From contig NZ_NERX01000004.1 in assembly GCF_003063335.1 (NCBI RefSeq), positions 248,001 to 312,000 of the forward strand: a stretch of DNA of 64,000 nucleotides, in the 5' to 3' direction. The stretch comes from Limnohabitans sp. MMS-10A-192 (GTDB lineage: Bacteria > Pseudomonadota > Gammaproteobacteria > Burkholderiales > Burkholderiaceae_C). Below are positions 56,535 through 64,000 of the stretch, piece by piece. Both the position numbers and the translations under genes were made by a program. The notes beneath the pieces were generated by a model. It searched no databases. It was not told where the DNA came from and saw nothing but the letters and a program-made list of their open reading frames with translations. Within the stretch, counting starts at the first letter, position 1. Each line of letters starts with the position of its first letter.

Positions 56535-56557
56535 CGCTGTTCTGATTCAGAATAGCG
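56535..56557. promoter_or_regulatory. ModE-box-like palindrome 2
   Basis: CGCTGTTCTG, ATT, CAGAATAGCG: arms match in nine of ten positions, and the right arm repeats the GAATAGCG of palindrome 1. Lies 22 bp before modE, so ModE probably controls itself as well as modABC. Confidence 0.6.
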
Positions 56558-56578
56558 GTCAAGCAAGGAACCATCGCC

Positions 56579-57331
56579 ATGAACACCAAACGACTGCCAC
56601 TGGCCGACGTCCTGGGCCACGAAGCCAGCGACAAGCGCATCGACATCCTGCGCAGGATTGCCCAAGTGGGCTCCATTTCTGAAGCCGCACGCGGCGCAGG
56701 GGTCAGCTACAAGGCCGGCTGGCAAGCCCTGGAAACCTTGGCCAACCTGGCAGGCACGCCCTTGGTCGAGAAGGTGGTGGGCGGCAGCGGTGGCGGCGGG
56801 GCGCTGTTGACCGATGCGGGGCAAAAGGTGCTGTTGGCTGCCGAGGCCATGGCCAAGGCTCGCCGTCAGGTGCTGCAACTGATTGACAGCGGTGACTTGG
56901 CCACAGGCCGTGCTGCCTTTGCCCTGCGCACCAGCATGCGCAACCAGTTCCCCTGCACCGTGGGCGCCATCAAACCGCACATGGGGCAGGTGAGGGTGCA
57001 GTTGCTGCTGGCCGATGGCAGTGCGATCCATTCGCGCATCACGCGAGAAAGTGTGCAGTTGCTGGGCCTGCGCAAAGGGCTGGATGTGCTGGCTTTGTGC
57101 AAAGCCACGGCCGTTCACCTCGACTCGACGGAAGGTGATGTCGATGGCAAGAACACTTTGACCGGTGTGGTCACGCGGGCAACACGATCGGCCAAAGGTG
57201 GTGAAGTGTCTGTGCGCTTGCCCGCTGGCGTTCAGTTGGTGGGCTTTGCATCCGCTATTTCGCCCAAAGTGGGGCAAAGCGCCTCCGCACAGATCGATGA
57301 AGCGGGCATCGTCATCGCGGCTTTGAATTGA
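56579..57331 (+). CDS. modE: Molybdate-responsive regulator ModE
   Basis: A 250-aa repressor/activator. N-terminal LysR-like wHTH (DILRRIAQVGSISEAARGAGVSYKAGWQALETL in part) followed by two Mop/TOBE domains that bind molybdate, each starting near GRAAFALRTSMRNQFPCTV and NTLTGVVTRATRSAKG. Full two-Mop length. With molybdate bound it would repress modABC through the palindromes upstream. Confidence 0.92.
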   Translation: MNTKRLPLADVLGHEASDKRIDILRRIAQVGSISEAARGAGVSYKAGWQALETLANLAGTPLVEKVVGGSGGGGALLTDAGQKVLLAAEAMAKARRQVLQLIDSGDLATGRAAFALRTSMRNQFPCTVGAIKPHMGQVRVQLLLADGSAIHSRITRESVQLLGLRKGLDVLALCKATAVHLDSTEGDVDGKNTLTGVVTRATRSAKGGEVSVRLPAGVQLVGFASAISPKVGQSASAQIDEAGIVIAALN

Positions 57332-57338
57332 GCGACGC

Positions 57339-57560
57339 ATGCTGCTGCCCCACATCAACACCCCGCGCTGCACCGGCTGCGGCTGGTGTGTGGCGGCTTG
57401 TCCGCCGCATGTGTTGAGTTTGCACACCGGGGGCTGGCGCAAACACGCGGTGCTGGACGATGCGCCGGGCTGCACAGGTTGCAGCAAGTGCGAAAGGCGT
57501 TGCCCCTTCGGCGTGATCACCATGATCAAAACGAAAAAGCCTGACGGGCGTCAGGCTTGA
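57339..57560 (+). CDS. Small 2[4Fe-4S] ferredoxin-like protein
   Basis: A 73-aa protein with two complete cluster motifs, CTGCGWCVAACP and CTGCSKCERRCP, spaced by about 30 residues. It starts 7 bp after modE and probably shares its mRNA. Its role is unknown; small ferredoxins often donate electrons to molybdoenzymes, in keeping with the mod locus. The 3' end carries a terminator for the gene on the other strand. Confidence 0.8.
   Translation: MLLPHINTPRCTGCGWCVAACPPHVLSLHTGGWRKHAVLDDAPGCTGCSKCERRCPFGVITMIKTKKPDGRQA
57531..57558 (-). terminator. Terminator of the CoA-transferase gene, overlapping the ferredoxin gene
   Basis: AAGCCTGAC (57537-57545), GGGC loop, GTCAGGCTT (57550-57558). On the minus strand it is followed by TTTCGTTTT. 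The stem also forms on the plus strand around the ferredoxin stop codon but lacks a T-run there. Confidence 0.7.
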
Positions 57561-57578
57561 TCGGGGGCGATTTGAACT

Positions 57579-59153
57579 TCAGGCTTTGAAGTGCGCGTTG
57601 TCCATCACCTTGAGGTCTTGGGCCACCCGTGGTGCAAAGTCCATCTGATCGAGCACATCGCGCTGCAAGTCGATGCCGGGGGCGATCTCGAACAGCTCGA
57701 TCCCGTGGGGCGTGAGCCTGAAACTGGCGCGCTCGGTCAGGTACAGCACCTCTTGTTTGCGCACCAAGCCTTGCGGCCCGGAGAAGGTGATTTGGTCCAC
57801 TTTTTTGACCAGCTTTTTCACCGCCCCTTGCGCAGTCACCCGCATTTGACCGTCACCTGTTTCCAGCTTGACGCCTTTGGCCGCCAGCGTGCCGCAGAAC
57901 ACCACTTTCTTGGCGTTTTGGGCGATGTCGATGAAGCCGCCAGGGCCCACGGTCACGCCGCCCAGGCGTGACACGTTGACCGAACCTTCTTCGTCGAATT
58001 CGCCAAAGCCCAAAAAGGCGATGTCCAGACCGCCGCCGCCATAAAAGTCGAACTGCGTGGCCGCGTCCAACATGGCGGTGGCGTTGCGGGCGTAGCCAAA
58101 CAGCACGCCGTCCATGAGCGTGCCGCCGTAGGTGCCGTGCTCGATGGTTTGGTAGATGCGGTGCTGTTCGTTGCGCGCCGCGATCAGCTTGGCCACGGCA
58201 TCGGGCACGCCCACACCGTAGTTGATCACCGGGCGGGCCTTGCCGGTGTTGAAGAGTTCCTGGTAGGCACGGCGCGCCACGGCCTGGCGTTCGCTGAAGG
58301 CCTCCTGCGAGGCTGCCAGTTCGCGGGCGTGGTCTTGCGCTTCGCTGGCCGCGCGTTCAGCGCCGGTCAGCTCGCCACTGAAAGCCGGATCAAACGGGAT
58401 GGCGTAGCTGGTGGACTGCTCAGGGTCGACCACGATGGCGTCCACCCAGGCCGAGGGGATGCGCACTTCGCGGGCCTTGAGGGCGCCCTTGGGCAGGCGC
58501 TCCTTGACTTGCACGATGACTTTGCCGCCGCTGTTGCGTGCCGCCAAGGCCAGCGACTGGGCGTCCAGGTTGGCCGCTTCGTGCTCGAAGCTGATGTTGC
58601 CGTCTTCATCGGCGCTGCTGGCGCGCACGATGGCGACATGGATCGGGAAGGGCTTGTAGCGCAGGTATTCGCTGCCATCGATGGTGATGACTTCGGCCAG
58701 ATCGTCTTGGGCCGCATCGTTCATGCGGCCTCCGCCATGGCGCGGGTCGCACACGGTGCCCAGGCCCACGTGGCTGATGAGGCCAGGACGGCCTGCGCCG
58801 ATTTCGCGCATGAGCTGGCTTGAGACACCGCCAGGCAGGATGTAGGCCTCGATCTTGTTGGCCAGGGCCAGTTGCTGCATGGCCGGTGACCAGACCCAGT
58901 GCCCACCGATGACACGCTTGACCAGGCCTTCGTGCGCGAAGCAGCTCATGCCTTTGGTTTTCTTGTCGCCAATGCCCAGGGCGTGCATGACGGTGAGGTT
59001 CTTGGGTGTTTGCGTGCTCAGGAAGCGTTCTTGCACCGCTTCAAACAAATGGGTCGCTTCCATCAGGCCGCCACCGCCGCCCATGAGGCCCACGGTGTCG
59101 CCGTCTTGAATCAGTTGTGCCGCTTGGGCGGCGGTCATGAATTTGGTTTTCAT
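57579..59153 (-). CDS. Acyl-CoA:carboxylate CoA-transferase (propionate/acetate type)
   Basis: Family I CoA-transferase of 524 aa with both alpha- and beta-like halves in one chain. The N-terminal half starts KFMTAAQAAQLIQDGDTVGLMGGGGGL, with a glycine-rich oxyanion loop. The active-site glutamate that forms the CoA thioester lies in YQTIEHGTYGGTLMDG in the second half. LGGVTVGPGGFIDIAQNAKKVVFCGTLAAKG is the family C-terminal block. Substrate could be propionate, acetate, a hydroxyacid or a 3-oxoacid; the neighbouring acyl-CoA dehydrogenase suggests fatty- or ring-acid catabolism. Confidence 0.85.
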   Translation of the reverse strand: MKTKFMTAAQAAQLIQDGDTVGLMGGGGGLMEATHLFEAVQERFLSTQTPKNLTVMHALGIGDKKTKGMSCFAHEGLVKRVIGGHWVWSPAMQQLALANKIEAYILPGGVSSQLMREIGAGRPGLISHVGLGTVCDPRHGGGRMNDAAQDDLAEVITIDGSEYLRYKPFPIHVAIVRASSADEDGNISFEHEAANLDAQSLALAARNSGGKVIVQVKERLPKGALKAREVRIPSAWVDAIVVDPEQSTSYAIPFDPAFSGELTGAERAASEAQDHARELAASQEAFSERQAVARRAYQELFNTGKARPVINYGVGVPDAVAKLIAARNEQHRIYQTIEHGTYGGTLMDGVLFGYARNATAMLDAATQFDFYGGGGLDIAFLGFGEFDEEGSVNVSRLGGVTVGPGGFIDIAQNAKKVVFCGTLAAKGVKLETGDGQMRVTAQGAVKKLVKKVDQITFSGPQGLVRKQEVLYLTERASFRLTPHGIELFEIAPGIDLQRDVLDQMDFAPRVAQDLKVMDNAHFKA

Positions 59154-59188
59154 TTTGGTGTCTCGTCAATTGTGTTTTGGGTTTGCTG

Positions 59189-59268
59189 CATCGGGCATGG
59201 CGTGGGGGCCGCGGCCTCATGCTGGGGTACCAGAAAAATCGGCCACGGCCCCCACGCCATCCCCGATG
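59189..59268. repeat. Long inverted repeat, element A
   Basis: Arms 59189-59216 and 59241-59268 are 28 bases each with two mismatches (core GGCGTGGGGGCC / GGCCCCCACGCC). The 24-nt loop contains GGGGTACCAGAAAAATC, which recurs inverted in element B. Confidence 0.8.
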
Positions 59269-59309
59269 GGCTGGTGGTTGTGTACATGTCTTGATGTTGC
59301 ACAGCTTTT

Positions 59310-59381
59310 GTAGGTCGGAGCTTCAGCTCCGACGTTCAGCTTCATTCTGGTTTCCATGTCGGAGCTGAAGCTCCGACCTAC
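59310..59381. repeat. REP-type palindromic repeat
   Basis: GTAGGTCGGAGCTTCAGCTC at the left and GAGCTGAAGCTCCGACCTAC at the right, each arm itself a palindrome, separated by about 25 bp. This GTAGGTCGGAGC...type repeat is of the bacterial REP kind mobilised by RAYT transposases. Confidence 0.75.
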
Positions 59382-59402
59382 GCGGACACCAGCAGCCGGA
59401 TG

Positions 59403-59463
59403 AAGGGGATGGGCGGCCGACGATTTTTCGGTACCCCGTTATGAGGAGGTCGCCCATCCCCTT
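59403..59463. repeat. Inverted repeat, element B
   Basis: Arms 59403-59418 and 59448-59463 (core AAGGGGATGGGCG) with one mismatch in 16. The loop has GATTTTTCGGTACCCC, the inverse of the element A loop motif, so A and B are related elements in opposite orientation around the REP. Confidence 0.75.
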
Positions 59464-59507
59464 TGTCCGGCCCGTGATGTGGCAGCAAACGTGATCCACC
59501 AGAAAGG

Positions 59508-60668
59508 TCAGCGGTTCACATCAAAAAGCACAGCGCCTTTTTTCATCGCACTCTTGGCGATCACGCCGCGATGGATCTCGCTCGTGCCGTCATAGATGCG
59601 GTAAATGCGGGCATCGCGGTAATAGCGCTCGATGGACAGCTCCTTGCAAAAGCCCATGCCACCAAACACCTGCACCGCACGGTCCACCACGCGGCCCAAA
59701 GTTTCTGCAGCGTGCACCTTGACCATGGCGATTTGCTCGCGTGCGTCCATGCCTTGGTCCAGCATCCAAGCGGCGTGGTAGACCATCCAGCGGGCGGCGT
59801 TGATCTCGATCACGCTGTCCGCGATCATCTGCTGCACCATCTGGAAATCACCGATCTTGGTGCCGAACTGCTGGCGCTCATTGGCCCAATTCAGCATCAG
59901 CTCGCACACATGCGTGGCCTTGCCCACGGCGCGTGCGCCCACCTGCGCCAAGCGCACCACATTGAGCGCACCCATGGCCAGCTTGAAGCCCTGACCCGCT
60001 TCGCCCAGCAAGGCGGCGTCTTCGAGTTGTACATTGTCAAAAAACAATTCCAGATGCGGCGTGCCACGCAGGCCCATCATCTTCTGGTCCTTGCCCACGG
60101 TGAAACCGGGCAGGCCTTTGTCGACCATGAACATCGAGATTTCTTTTTCGCCGGTTTTGGCCGACACCAAAAAGAAGTCGCTCCACTCGCCATCGCTGAT
60201 GAAGTGTTTGGTGCCGTTGAGCACCCAGCCCTTGTCGTTTTTCTTGGCCTTGGTTTTGATGCCTGCCGCGTCCGAGCCCGCGCCCGATTCGGTGATGGTG
60301 ATGGCGCAGGTGCGTGTGCCCGCCACGGCGGGTTTGAGCCAGCGCTCGATTTGCTCACCCTTGCAGTGCAGCAGGGGCTCGTAGACATTGCCAAAGGCCC
60401 GGCGGATCAGGATGTCGCTCGTGTGGCCGAACTGTTCTTCGCACAGGATGCGGTCCATGGTGGACAGGCCGCCACCGCCCAATTCGACGGGCATGTTCAT
60501 GCCGTACAGGCCCAGGGCCTTGGCTTTGTCGTGGATCGCTTGGGCTTTGGCGTTGTCCAGAAAACCTTTGTCCTCGACTTCGTCTTCGAGTGGCTTGAGT
60601 TCTTCGGCGATGAAACGGCGCACCGTTTCGATCATCATTTTTTGTTCGTCGTTGATAGAAAAGTCCAT
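59508..60668 (-). CDS. Acyl-CoA dehydrogenase
   Basis: A 386-aa flavoprotein of the acyl-CoA dehydrogenase family. FAD/substrate blocks ITITESGAGSDAAGIKT and NGTKHFISDGEWSDFF, then QQFGTKIGDFQMVQ and DRAVQVFGGMGFCKEL, and the C-terminal RIYDGTSEIHRG. The usual Glu of YEGTSEI is Asp here. ATG 60668 (MDFSINDEQKMM) is the family start; frame codons further upstream are encoded by a repeat element. Substrate not assignable; ETF-linked oxidation of a branched or cyclic acyl-CoA is likely. Confidence 0.88.
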   Translation of the reverse strand: MDFSINDEQKMMIETVRRFIAEELKPLEDEVEDKGFLDNAKAQAIHDKAKALGLYGMNMPVELGGGGLSTMDRILCEEQFGHTSDILIRRAFGNVYEPLLHCKGEQIERWLKPAVAGTRTCAITITESGAGSDAAGIKTKAKKNDKGWVLNGTKHFISDGEWSDFFLVSAKTGEKEISMFMVDKGLPGFTVGKDQKMMGLRGTPHLELFFDNVQLEDAALLGEAGQGFKLAMGALNVVRLAQVGARAVGKATHVCELMLNWANERQQFGTKIGDFQMVQQMIADSVIEINAARWMVYHAAWMLDQGMDAREQIAMVKVHAAETLGRVVDRAVQVFGGMGFCKELSIERYYRDARIYRIYDGTSEIHRGVIAKSAMKKGAVLFDVNR

Positions 60669-60689
60669 GGTGGGTCCTTGAGGTTTTTT

Positions 60690-60780
60690 GTCATGCCGGA
60701 CTTGATCCGGCATCCAGGTTTTCATGTATTCAGGTGCTCAGGTCATCAGCGATGGACCCCGGATCAAGTCCGGGGTGACA
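60690..60780. repeat. Palindromic intergenic repeat, copy 4
   Basis: GTCATGCCGGACTTGATCCG on the left and GGATCAAGTCCGGGGTGACA on the right. It is the copy closest to the family consensus and sits in the 267-bp gap before the acyl-CoA dehydrogenase start; the rest of that gap shows no gene. Confidence 0.8.
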
Positions 60781-60935
60781 GTTGAGGGCGCGGGGTGACA
60801 GCGGCGGAGTTCGGGGTGAAAGTGGCGAAGTTTCGCGTTTGAAGCGCAGATCTGTGCTGTTCAAGCACTGCTGAACCAACGTGCCCCAAAGAAGAAAGGC
60901 AGGCGGGAGAGTTTTTCAAAACGTCGGAACATGGC

Positions 60936-61745
60936 TCAGGCTTCCACAAAGGGGCGGCTCTTGGCCAGGCATTCGGCGGCCCAGTCCTGCACCGGGGTGT
61001 TCGCTTCGCGGCCAAAGTTGACCACTTCCACACTCACGGGCAAGTCGGCGGGCAGGGCATTGAATAGGCCCTGCACATCGATGGTGCCGTCGCCGGGCAG
61101 CAGGCGTTCGCAGCGGGCGGTGTGGATCATTTCTTCGGTCGTGAAATTCAGACCCGCTTGGGCATCGCAAATTTGCGCGTAATGCAGCAGCTCGCGCGGG
61201 ATGGCGCGGATGTCGTCGAGCGTGGTGGTGGAGCGGCCAAAGTGCAGCGCATCGACCAGGATGCCGGCGTTGTTGGGGTTGCCTGCGTTCTGCACGATGC
61301 GCAGCGCCGAAGCAGCGTCTTTCACGGCGGTCCAGGGCATGAACTCCAGATCGGCCGTCATGCCAAAAGGCTTCATCACTTCGCACAGGCGGGCGTAGTT
61401 CTCGGTCAGGCGGGTTTCGTTGGCGTCATCTCCGGCCACCAAAATGGCCTTGGCTTGCAGAGCCGCGCCCGCGTCGTACAGTGCGTCCCAGGTGTGCGGG
61501 TCAAACTGCTCGTTGATGCGGATGATCTCCAGATCGAACACGCCCACGCCGGTGTCGCGTTGTGCGGCCAGGGTTTCGCGCAGGGCCGCTGGCTGGTCCA
61601 GCAGGTGTTGCTGCGGCGCGCCGGGGGCGTTGGGCCACAGGCGCAGGCCCACAAACTGGTAGCCGGTCTGCGCCGCAACCCGGATCGCCTCGGCGGGCGA
61701 GCAGCGGTGCGAGCCGAGGTAGGCGAGGGAGTAGATGCGAGACAT
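60936..61745 (-). CDS. Sugar phosphate isomerase/epimerase-like TIM-barrel protein
   Basis: A 269-aa xylose-isomerase-like barrel with the metal set Glu in ADLEFMPW, Asp in LVDALHFGRS, Gln in YAQICDA and Glu in VSVEVVNFG. The same four-ligand pattern is found in the dehydroshikimate dehydratase at 52577, but the surrounding sequence is different. It starts six bases after the fused flavoprotein/NIPSNAP gene stops, so it belongs to that unit. Substrate unknown; an isomerase or lyase step on a ring or keto acid is possible. Confidence 0.78.
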   Translation of the reverse strand: MSRIYSLAYLGSHRCSPAEAIRVAAQTGYQFVGLRLWPNAPGAPQQHLLDQPAALRETLAAQRDTGVGVFDLEIIRINEQFDPHTWDALYDAGAALQAKAILVAGDDANETRLTENYARLCEVMKPFGMTADLEFMPWTAVKDAASALRIVQNAGNPNNAGILVDALHFGRSTTTLDDIRAIPRELLHYAQICDAQAGLNFTTEEMIHTARCERLLPGDGTIDVQGLFNALPADLPVSVEVVNFGREANTPVQDWAAECLAKSRPFVEA

Positions 61746-61751
61746 GGCGGT

Positions 61752-62378
61752 TTATTTCAATGGCGACACAGCGGTGGGCATGGCGATGGTCGAGACCATG
61801 TTCGTGGTCAGGTGCGCCGGGCCGCCTTTGGGCGGCCAGATGCCTTGGGCCACCGCTTCGCCACGGATCTGGCTGCGGGCGTTCAGGCTGTCGTAGGCCC
61901 AGATGTTGGTGAAACGCAGCGGGCCGTCTAGCGCCACCATGGCCACCACGCAAGGCGAGAGTTTGTCGCGTGCGGGCACGTACTGTTCCCACAGGTCGAT
62001 GGTGGGCTGCACGCCACCGGTTTTGATGCCGTAAGTGCGGATTTCGTAGACCGGGCCTGTGATGCCGGACTCGGCACTGGGGCGCACGGGCTTCATCCAG
62101 GGGAAGCCTTTGTAGCTGTGCTGTTCCAGCGTCTGGACAATCTCACCGCAACCGAACGGACTGGCACTTTGCTGGGTGCGCTCGCGCTCGGCCTGCAAGG
62201 CGTCGAGCGTGGCAAAGCCGCGCAGCACGATCATCTGGTTGAGCACGCCAATGTCGGTGAACCAGCAGCCCAGCAATTCGCCTTGGGCTTCGGGGGCGCT
62301 GGCAAAGGCCTGCACGTTCGTGGCGGCTTGGCCTGCGGTGCCAAAGGGCAGGGTCATGGTGGCGAGTTCGTAGTACAT
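61752..62378 (-). other. NIPSNAP part of the fused frame (possible separate gene)
   Basis: From ATG 62378 the product is 208 aa, MYYELATMTLPFG at the start. Two NIPSNAP-like modules are visible: the first up to about residue 100, the second from VYEIRTYGIKTGGVQPTIDLW. Shine-Dalgarno upstream is weak (AGAAAG). Corresponds in context to the single NIPSNAP gene at 36605, which also adjoins a KstD-like flavoprotein. Confidence 0.65.
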
Positions 62379-64000
62379 GGTGTGGGCTTTCTGATGGGTG
62401 TGAAGAGGGGCTGTCATGCCGGACTTTGATCCGGCATCCAGTGGGGGGCGGGCATGGACCCCGGATCGAGTCCGGGGTGACATGTTGCTGGACACCGGGG
62501 GTGACATGTCAGTGGATGCTTGGGGTGCGGTGTCCTTGGCAGTCAGTGGGGAGCTGTCGAGGTCGTGGCCAGCCGCGTGGTGTGCGGCGATGAAGCCAAA
62601 GGTCATGGCCGGGCCGAGTGTGATGCCACCGGCCGGGTAGTGGCCGCCCATCATGCTGCTCAGGTCATTGCCACCGGCATACAGGCCCGGGATGGCCTGG
62701 CCTTGTGTGTCGATGACCTGCGCGTGGTCGTTCACGCGCAAACCGGCGAAGGTGCCCAAGCTGCCCATGACGACTTTGACGGCATAAAACGGACCGCGTT
62801 CGATGGGGCCCATGCAGGGGTTGCGCAGGCCGCGTCGTGTGGCGTTGATGGCGTCGCCCTGGATGCGGTTGTAGGGCGTTTCGCCTTTGCCAAAGTCACG
62901 GTCTTTGCCGTCCTGGGCCAATGCGTTGTAGCGCTGCACGGTGGCTTGCAGCGCCTGCGCATCGATCCCGCAGGCTTGGGCCAGTTCGGCCAGGGACTGC
63001 CCGCGTTTCAGGTAAGCATTTTTCAGCCAGGGGCCGAGTGGCATGGGCGCAGGCTTGACCGCACCCAGACCGTAGTAGCGGATGAAGTGGTGATCGCAAA
63101 CCAACCAGGCTTCGGGGGGCTGACCGGTGGGTGTCGCGGCCAGCAGGTCCTGCATGAAGTCGTGGTACGAGTTGGCCTCGTTGGCAAAGCGTTGGCCTTG
63201 CGCGGTGACGGCGATCAGGCCGGGCTTGGCGCGTTCGATCAGGTGCGGAAAGTGCGCCACGCTGCCATCCTCGCGAGGCACCAAAGACACCGGGGCCAGC
63301 GCTGCGGCTTGCACCAGGTCGCCTGCCACCACGCCGCCAGCAGATTCGCCCAGGCGCAGGCCGTCGCCGGTGTTGCTGCGGTTGCCCGCCGACCAGTGCT
63401 CGTGGCCAGTCGGTGCGTGGGGCAGCAGTTGTTGTTTGCGTGCAGGGTCGTGCGGAAAGCCGCCTGTGGCCAGCACCACGCCGCAGCGGGCGTGGATGCT
63501 GACTTCGCCCTGGGGTGTTTGCACCACGGCGCCCGTGACGCGCCCTTCGCTTTGCAGCAGCCGCACAGCCGGGCTGTTGACGCGGATTTGCACGCCCAGG
63601 TCCAGCGCCGACTTGGCCAGCCCGCCGATCAAGGCATTGCCATTGACCAGTCGCGTGCCACGGCGGTGCAGCAACAGGTCGCGCCCATGGCGCAGCAGCA
63701 GTTTGGCGACGTGCCAGAAGGAGGCTGGCTTGTGCAGGGCGTTCAAAAAATGCCGCAGCTCCGCGCCCGAGGCGATGCCCATGCCCCAGAGTGTGGTCTC
63801 GTGCAGCGGGGGTTTGAGATCGTGCAGGCGCTCGCCCAGCTGGCGGGCGTCAAACGGGGCCGCGCAAATCGAGCGGCCACCGGTGGCCGCATCGATGGTG
63901 TGGCCATGAAAGTCGGGAATCGCATTGCCGTCGATGAACTGCAGCGCGGTGTTCTTTCTGAAAAACTCGACCATGCGCGGGGCGTTCGTCAGAAAGGCCA
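61752..64000 (-). CDS. KstD-like FAD oxidoreductase fused in frame to a double NIPSNAP protein (5' end beyond window)
   Basis: The frame is open from the window edge to 61752. The upstream part (to about 62540) is a KstD/fumarate reductase-type flavoprotein without its N-terminal FAD loop, which lies outside the window. It retains AVVQTPQGEVSIHARCGVVL, CGVVLATGGFPHD, FANEANSYHDF and the C-terminal GGHYPAGGITLGPAMTFGFI with the Tyr-x-x-x-Gly pair. About 45 linker residues follow, partly encoded by repeat copy 5 (MSPRTRSGVHARPPLDAGSK), then a 208-aa NIPSNAP part. Either a genuine fusion, or two genes with the stop lost through the repeat; the NIPSNAP part has its own ATG at 62378. Confidence 0.8.
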   Translation of the reverse strand, partial: AFLTNAPRMVEFFRKNTALQFIDGNAIPDFHGHTIDAATGGRSICAAPFDARQLGERLHDLKPPLHETTLWGMGIASGAELRHFLNALHKPASFWHVAKLLLRHGRDLLLHRRGTRLVNGNALIGGLAKSALDLGVQIRVNSPAVRLLQSEGRVTGAVVQTPQGEVSIHARCGVVLATGGFPHDPARKQQLLPHAPTGHEHWSAGNRSNTGDGLRLGESAGGVVAGDLVQAAALAPVSLVPREDGSVAHFPHLIERAKPGLIAVTAQGQRFANEANSYHDFMQDLLAATPTGQPPEAWLVCDHHFIRYYGLGAVKPAPMPLGPWLKNAYLKRGQSLAELAQACGIDAQALQATVQRYNALAQDGKDRDFGKGETPYNRIQGDAINATRRGLRNPCMGPIERGPFYAVKVVMGSLGTFAGLRVNDHAQVIDTQGQAIPGLYAGGNDLSSMMGGHYPAGGITLGPAMTFGFIAAHHAAGHDLDSSPLTAKDTAPQASTDMSPPVSSNMSPRTRSGVHARPPLDAGSKSGMTAPLHTHQKAHTMYYELATMTLPFGTAGQAATNVQAFASAPEAQGELLGCWFTDIGVLNQMIVLRGFATLDALQAERERTQQSASPFGCGEIVQTLEQHSYKGFPWMKPVRPSAESGITGPVYEIRTYGIKTGGVQPTIDLWEQYVPARDKLSPCVVAMVALDGPLRFTNIWAYDSLNARSQIRGEAVAQGIWPPKGGPAHLTTNMVSTIAMPTAVSPLK
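62413..62482. repeat. Palindromic repeat, copy 5 (inside an open reading frame)
   Basis: GTCATGCCGGACTTTGATCC on the left; GGACCCCGGATCGAGTCCGG then GGTGACA on the right. A partial extra right half (GGACACCGGGGGTGACATG) follows to 62510. It lies in frame between the flavoprotein and NIPSNAP coding parts. Confidence 0.8.

Larger units (their letters stand above)
59154..59507. other. Intergenic region of 354 bp with three hairpin elements
   Basis: No coding signal. The region holds, in order, a 28-bp-arm inverted repeat (59189-59268), a REP-type repeat (59310-59381) and a third inverted repeat (59403-59463), each annotated separately. Both flanking genes run on the minus strand. Confidence 0.8.

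Noticed and set aside
59154..59507. Small coding frames in the hairpin region
   Set aside because: They coincide with the inverted-repeat arms and have no Shine-Dalgarno or family match.

Overview
The window reads as a chromosomal segment of a betaproteobacterium of the Comamonadaceae (Limnohabitans/Rhodoferax-like; genus not resolved). This rests on the GC-rich codon use, the phaC-phaA-phaB order, the homodimer-type methylmalonyl-CoA mutase with MeaB, the aat-bpt pair, and the density of CoA-ester catabolism and Liv/TRAP uptake systems. I see no rRNA, tRNA, CRISPR array, prophage or intact insertion sequence. About 60 protein genes fill nearly all of it.

Layout. 1-4.8 kb: a penicillin-binding endopeptidase, an IclR regulator, the two N-degron aminoacyl transferases (aat, bpt) and pgeF. 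4.8-8.7 kb: the polyhydroxybutyrate operon phaCAB, in which phaC carries an in-frame TGA just before its conserved C-terminal tail. 8.7-12.5 kb: dusA, a membrane protein, a divergent SDR/MerR pair with matched operator-like repeats, and a GntR regulator. 12.7-20.1 kb: a complete propionyl-CoA to succinyl-CoA module (mcm, meaB, pccB, pccA, probable epimerase). 20.2-28.6 kb: a stand-alone RnfB-like ferredoxin, an intracellular PHB depolymerase with a long Ala/Lys/Pro tail, an aromatic aminotransferase, uvrB, a secreted alpha/beta hydrolase, an XRE regulator and aroE.

28.6-39.5 kb: twelve minus-strand genes, apparently one catabolic unit, divergent from an AraC regulator: four SDR dehydrogenases, a KstD-like flavoprotein, a NIPSNAP protein, a hydroxyisobutyrate-dehydrogenase-like enzyme and a full branched-chain-type ABC importer. 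Its substrate is unknown; it is the best candidate here for an undescribed pathway. 40.5-46.4 kb: a cyclohexanecarboxylate degradation cluster in the order known from Rhodopseudomonas palustris (badR, badH, badI, aliB, aliA, badK), taking an alicyclic acid to pimelyl-CoA. 46.5-54 kb: a TetR regulator, a TRAP importer and a quinate/shikimate-type set (type II dehydroquinase, shikimate-dehydrogenase homologue, dehydroshikimate dehydratase split into two genes, thioesterase). 54-57.5 kb: molybdate uptake modCBA with divergent modE and two ModE-box-like palindromes. 57.6-64 kb: a CoA-transferase, an acyl-CoA dehydrogenase, a TIM-barrel isomerase and a second KstD-like/NIPSNAP pair fused through a repeat element.

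Taken together the region equips a cell to import plant- and humus-derived cyclic acids, convert them to acyl-CoA or aromatic intermediates, handle the propionyl-CoA produced, and store surplus carbon as PHB. Five copies of a GTCATGCC-type palindromic repeat and a composite of three hairpins lie between genes; one copy sits inside the pccB-pccA operon and one joins two reading frames.
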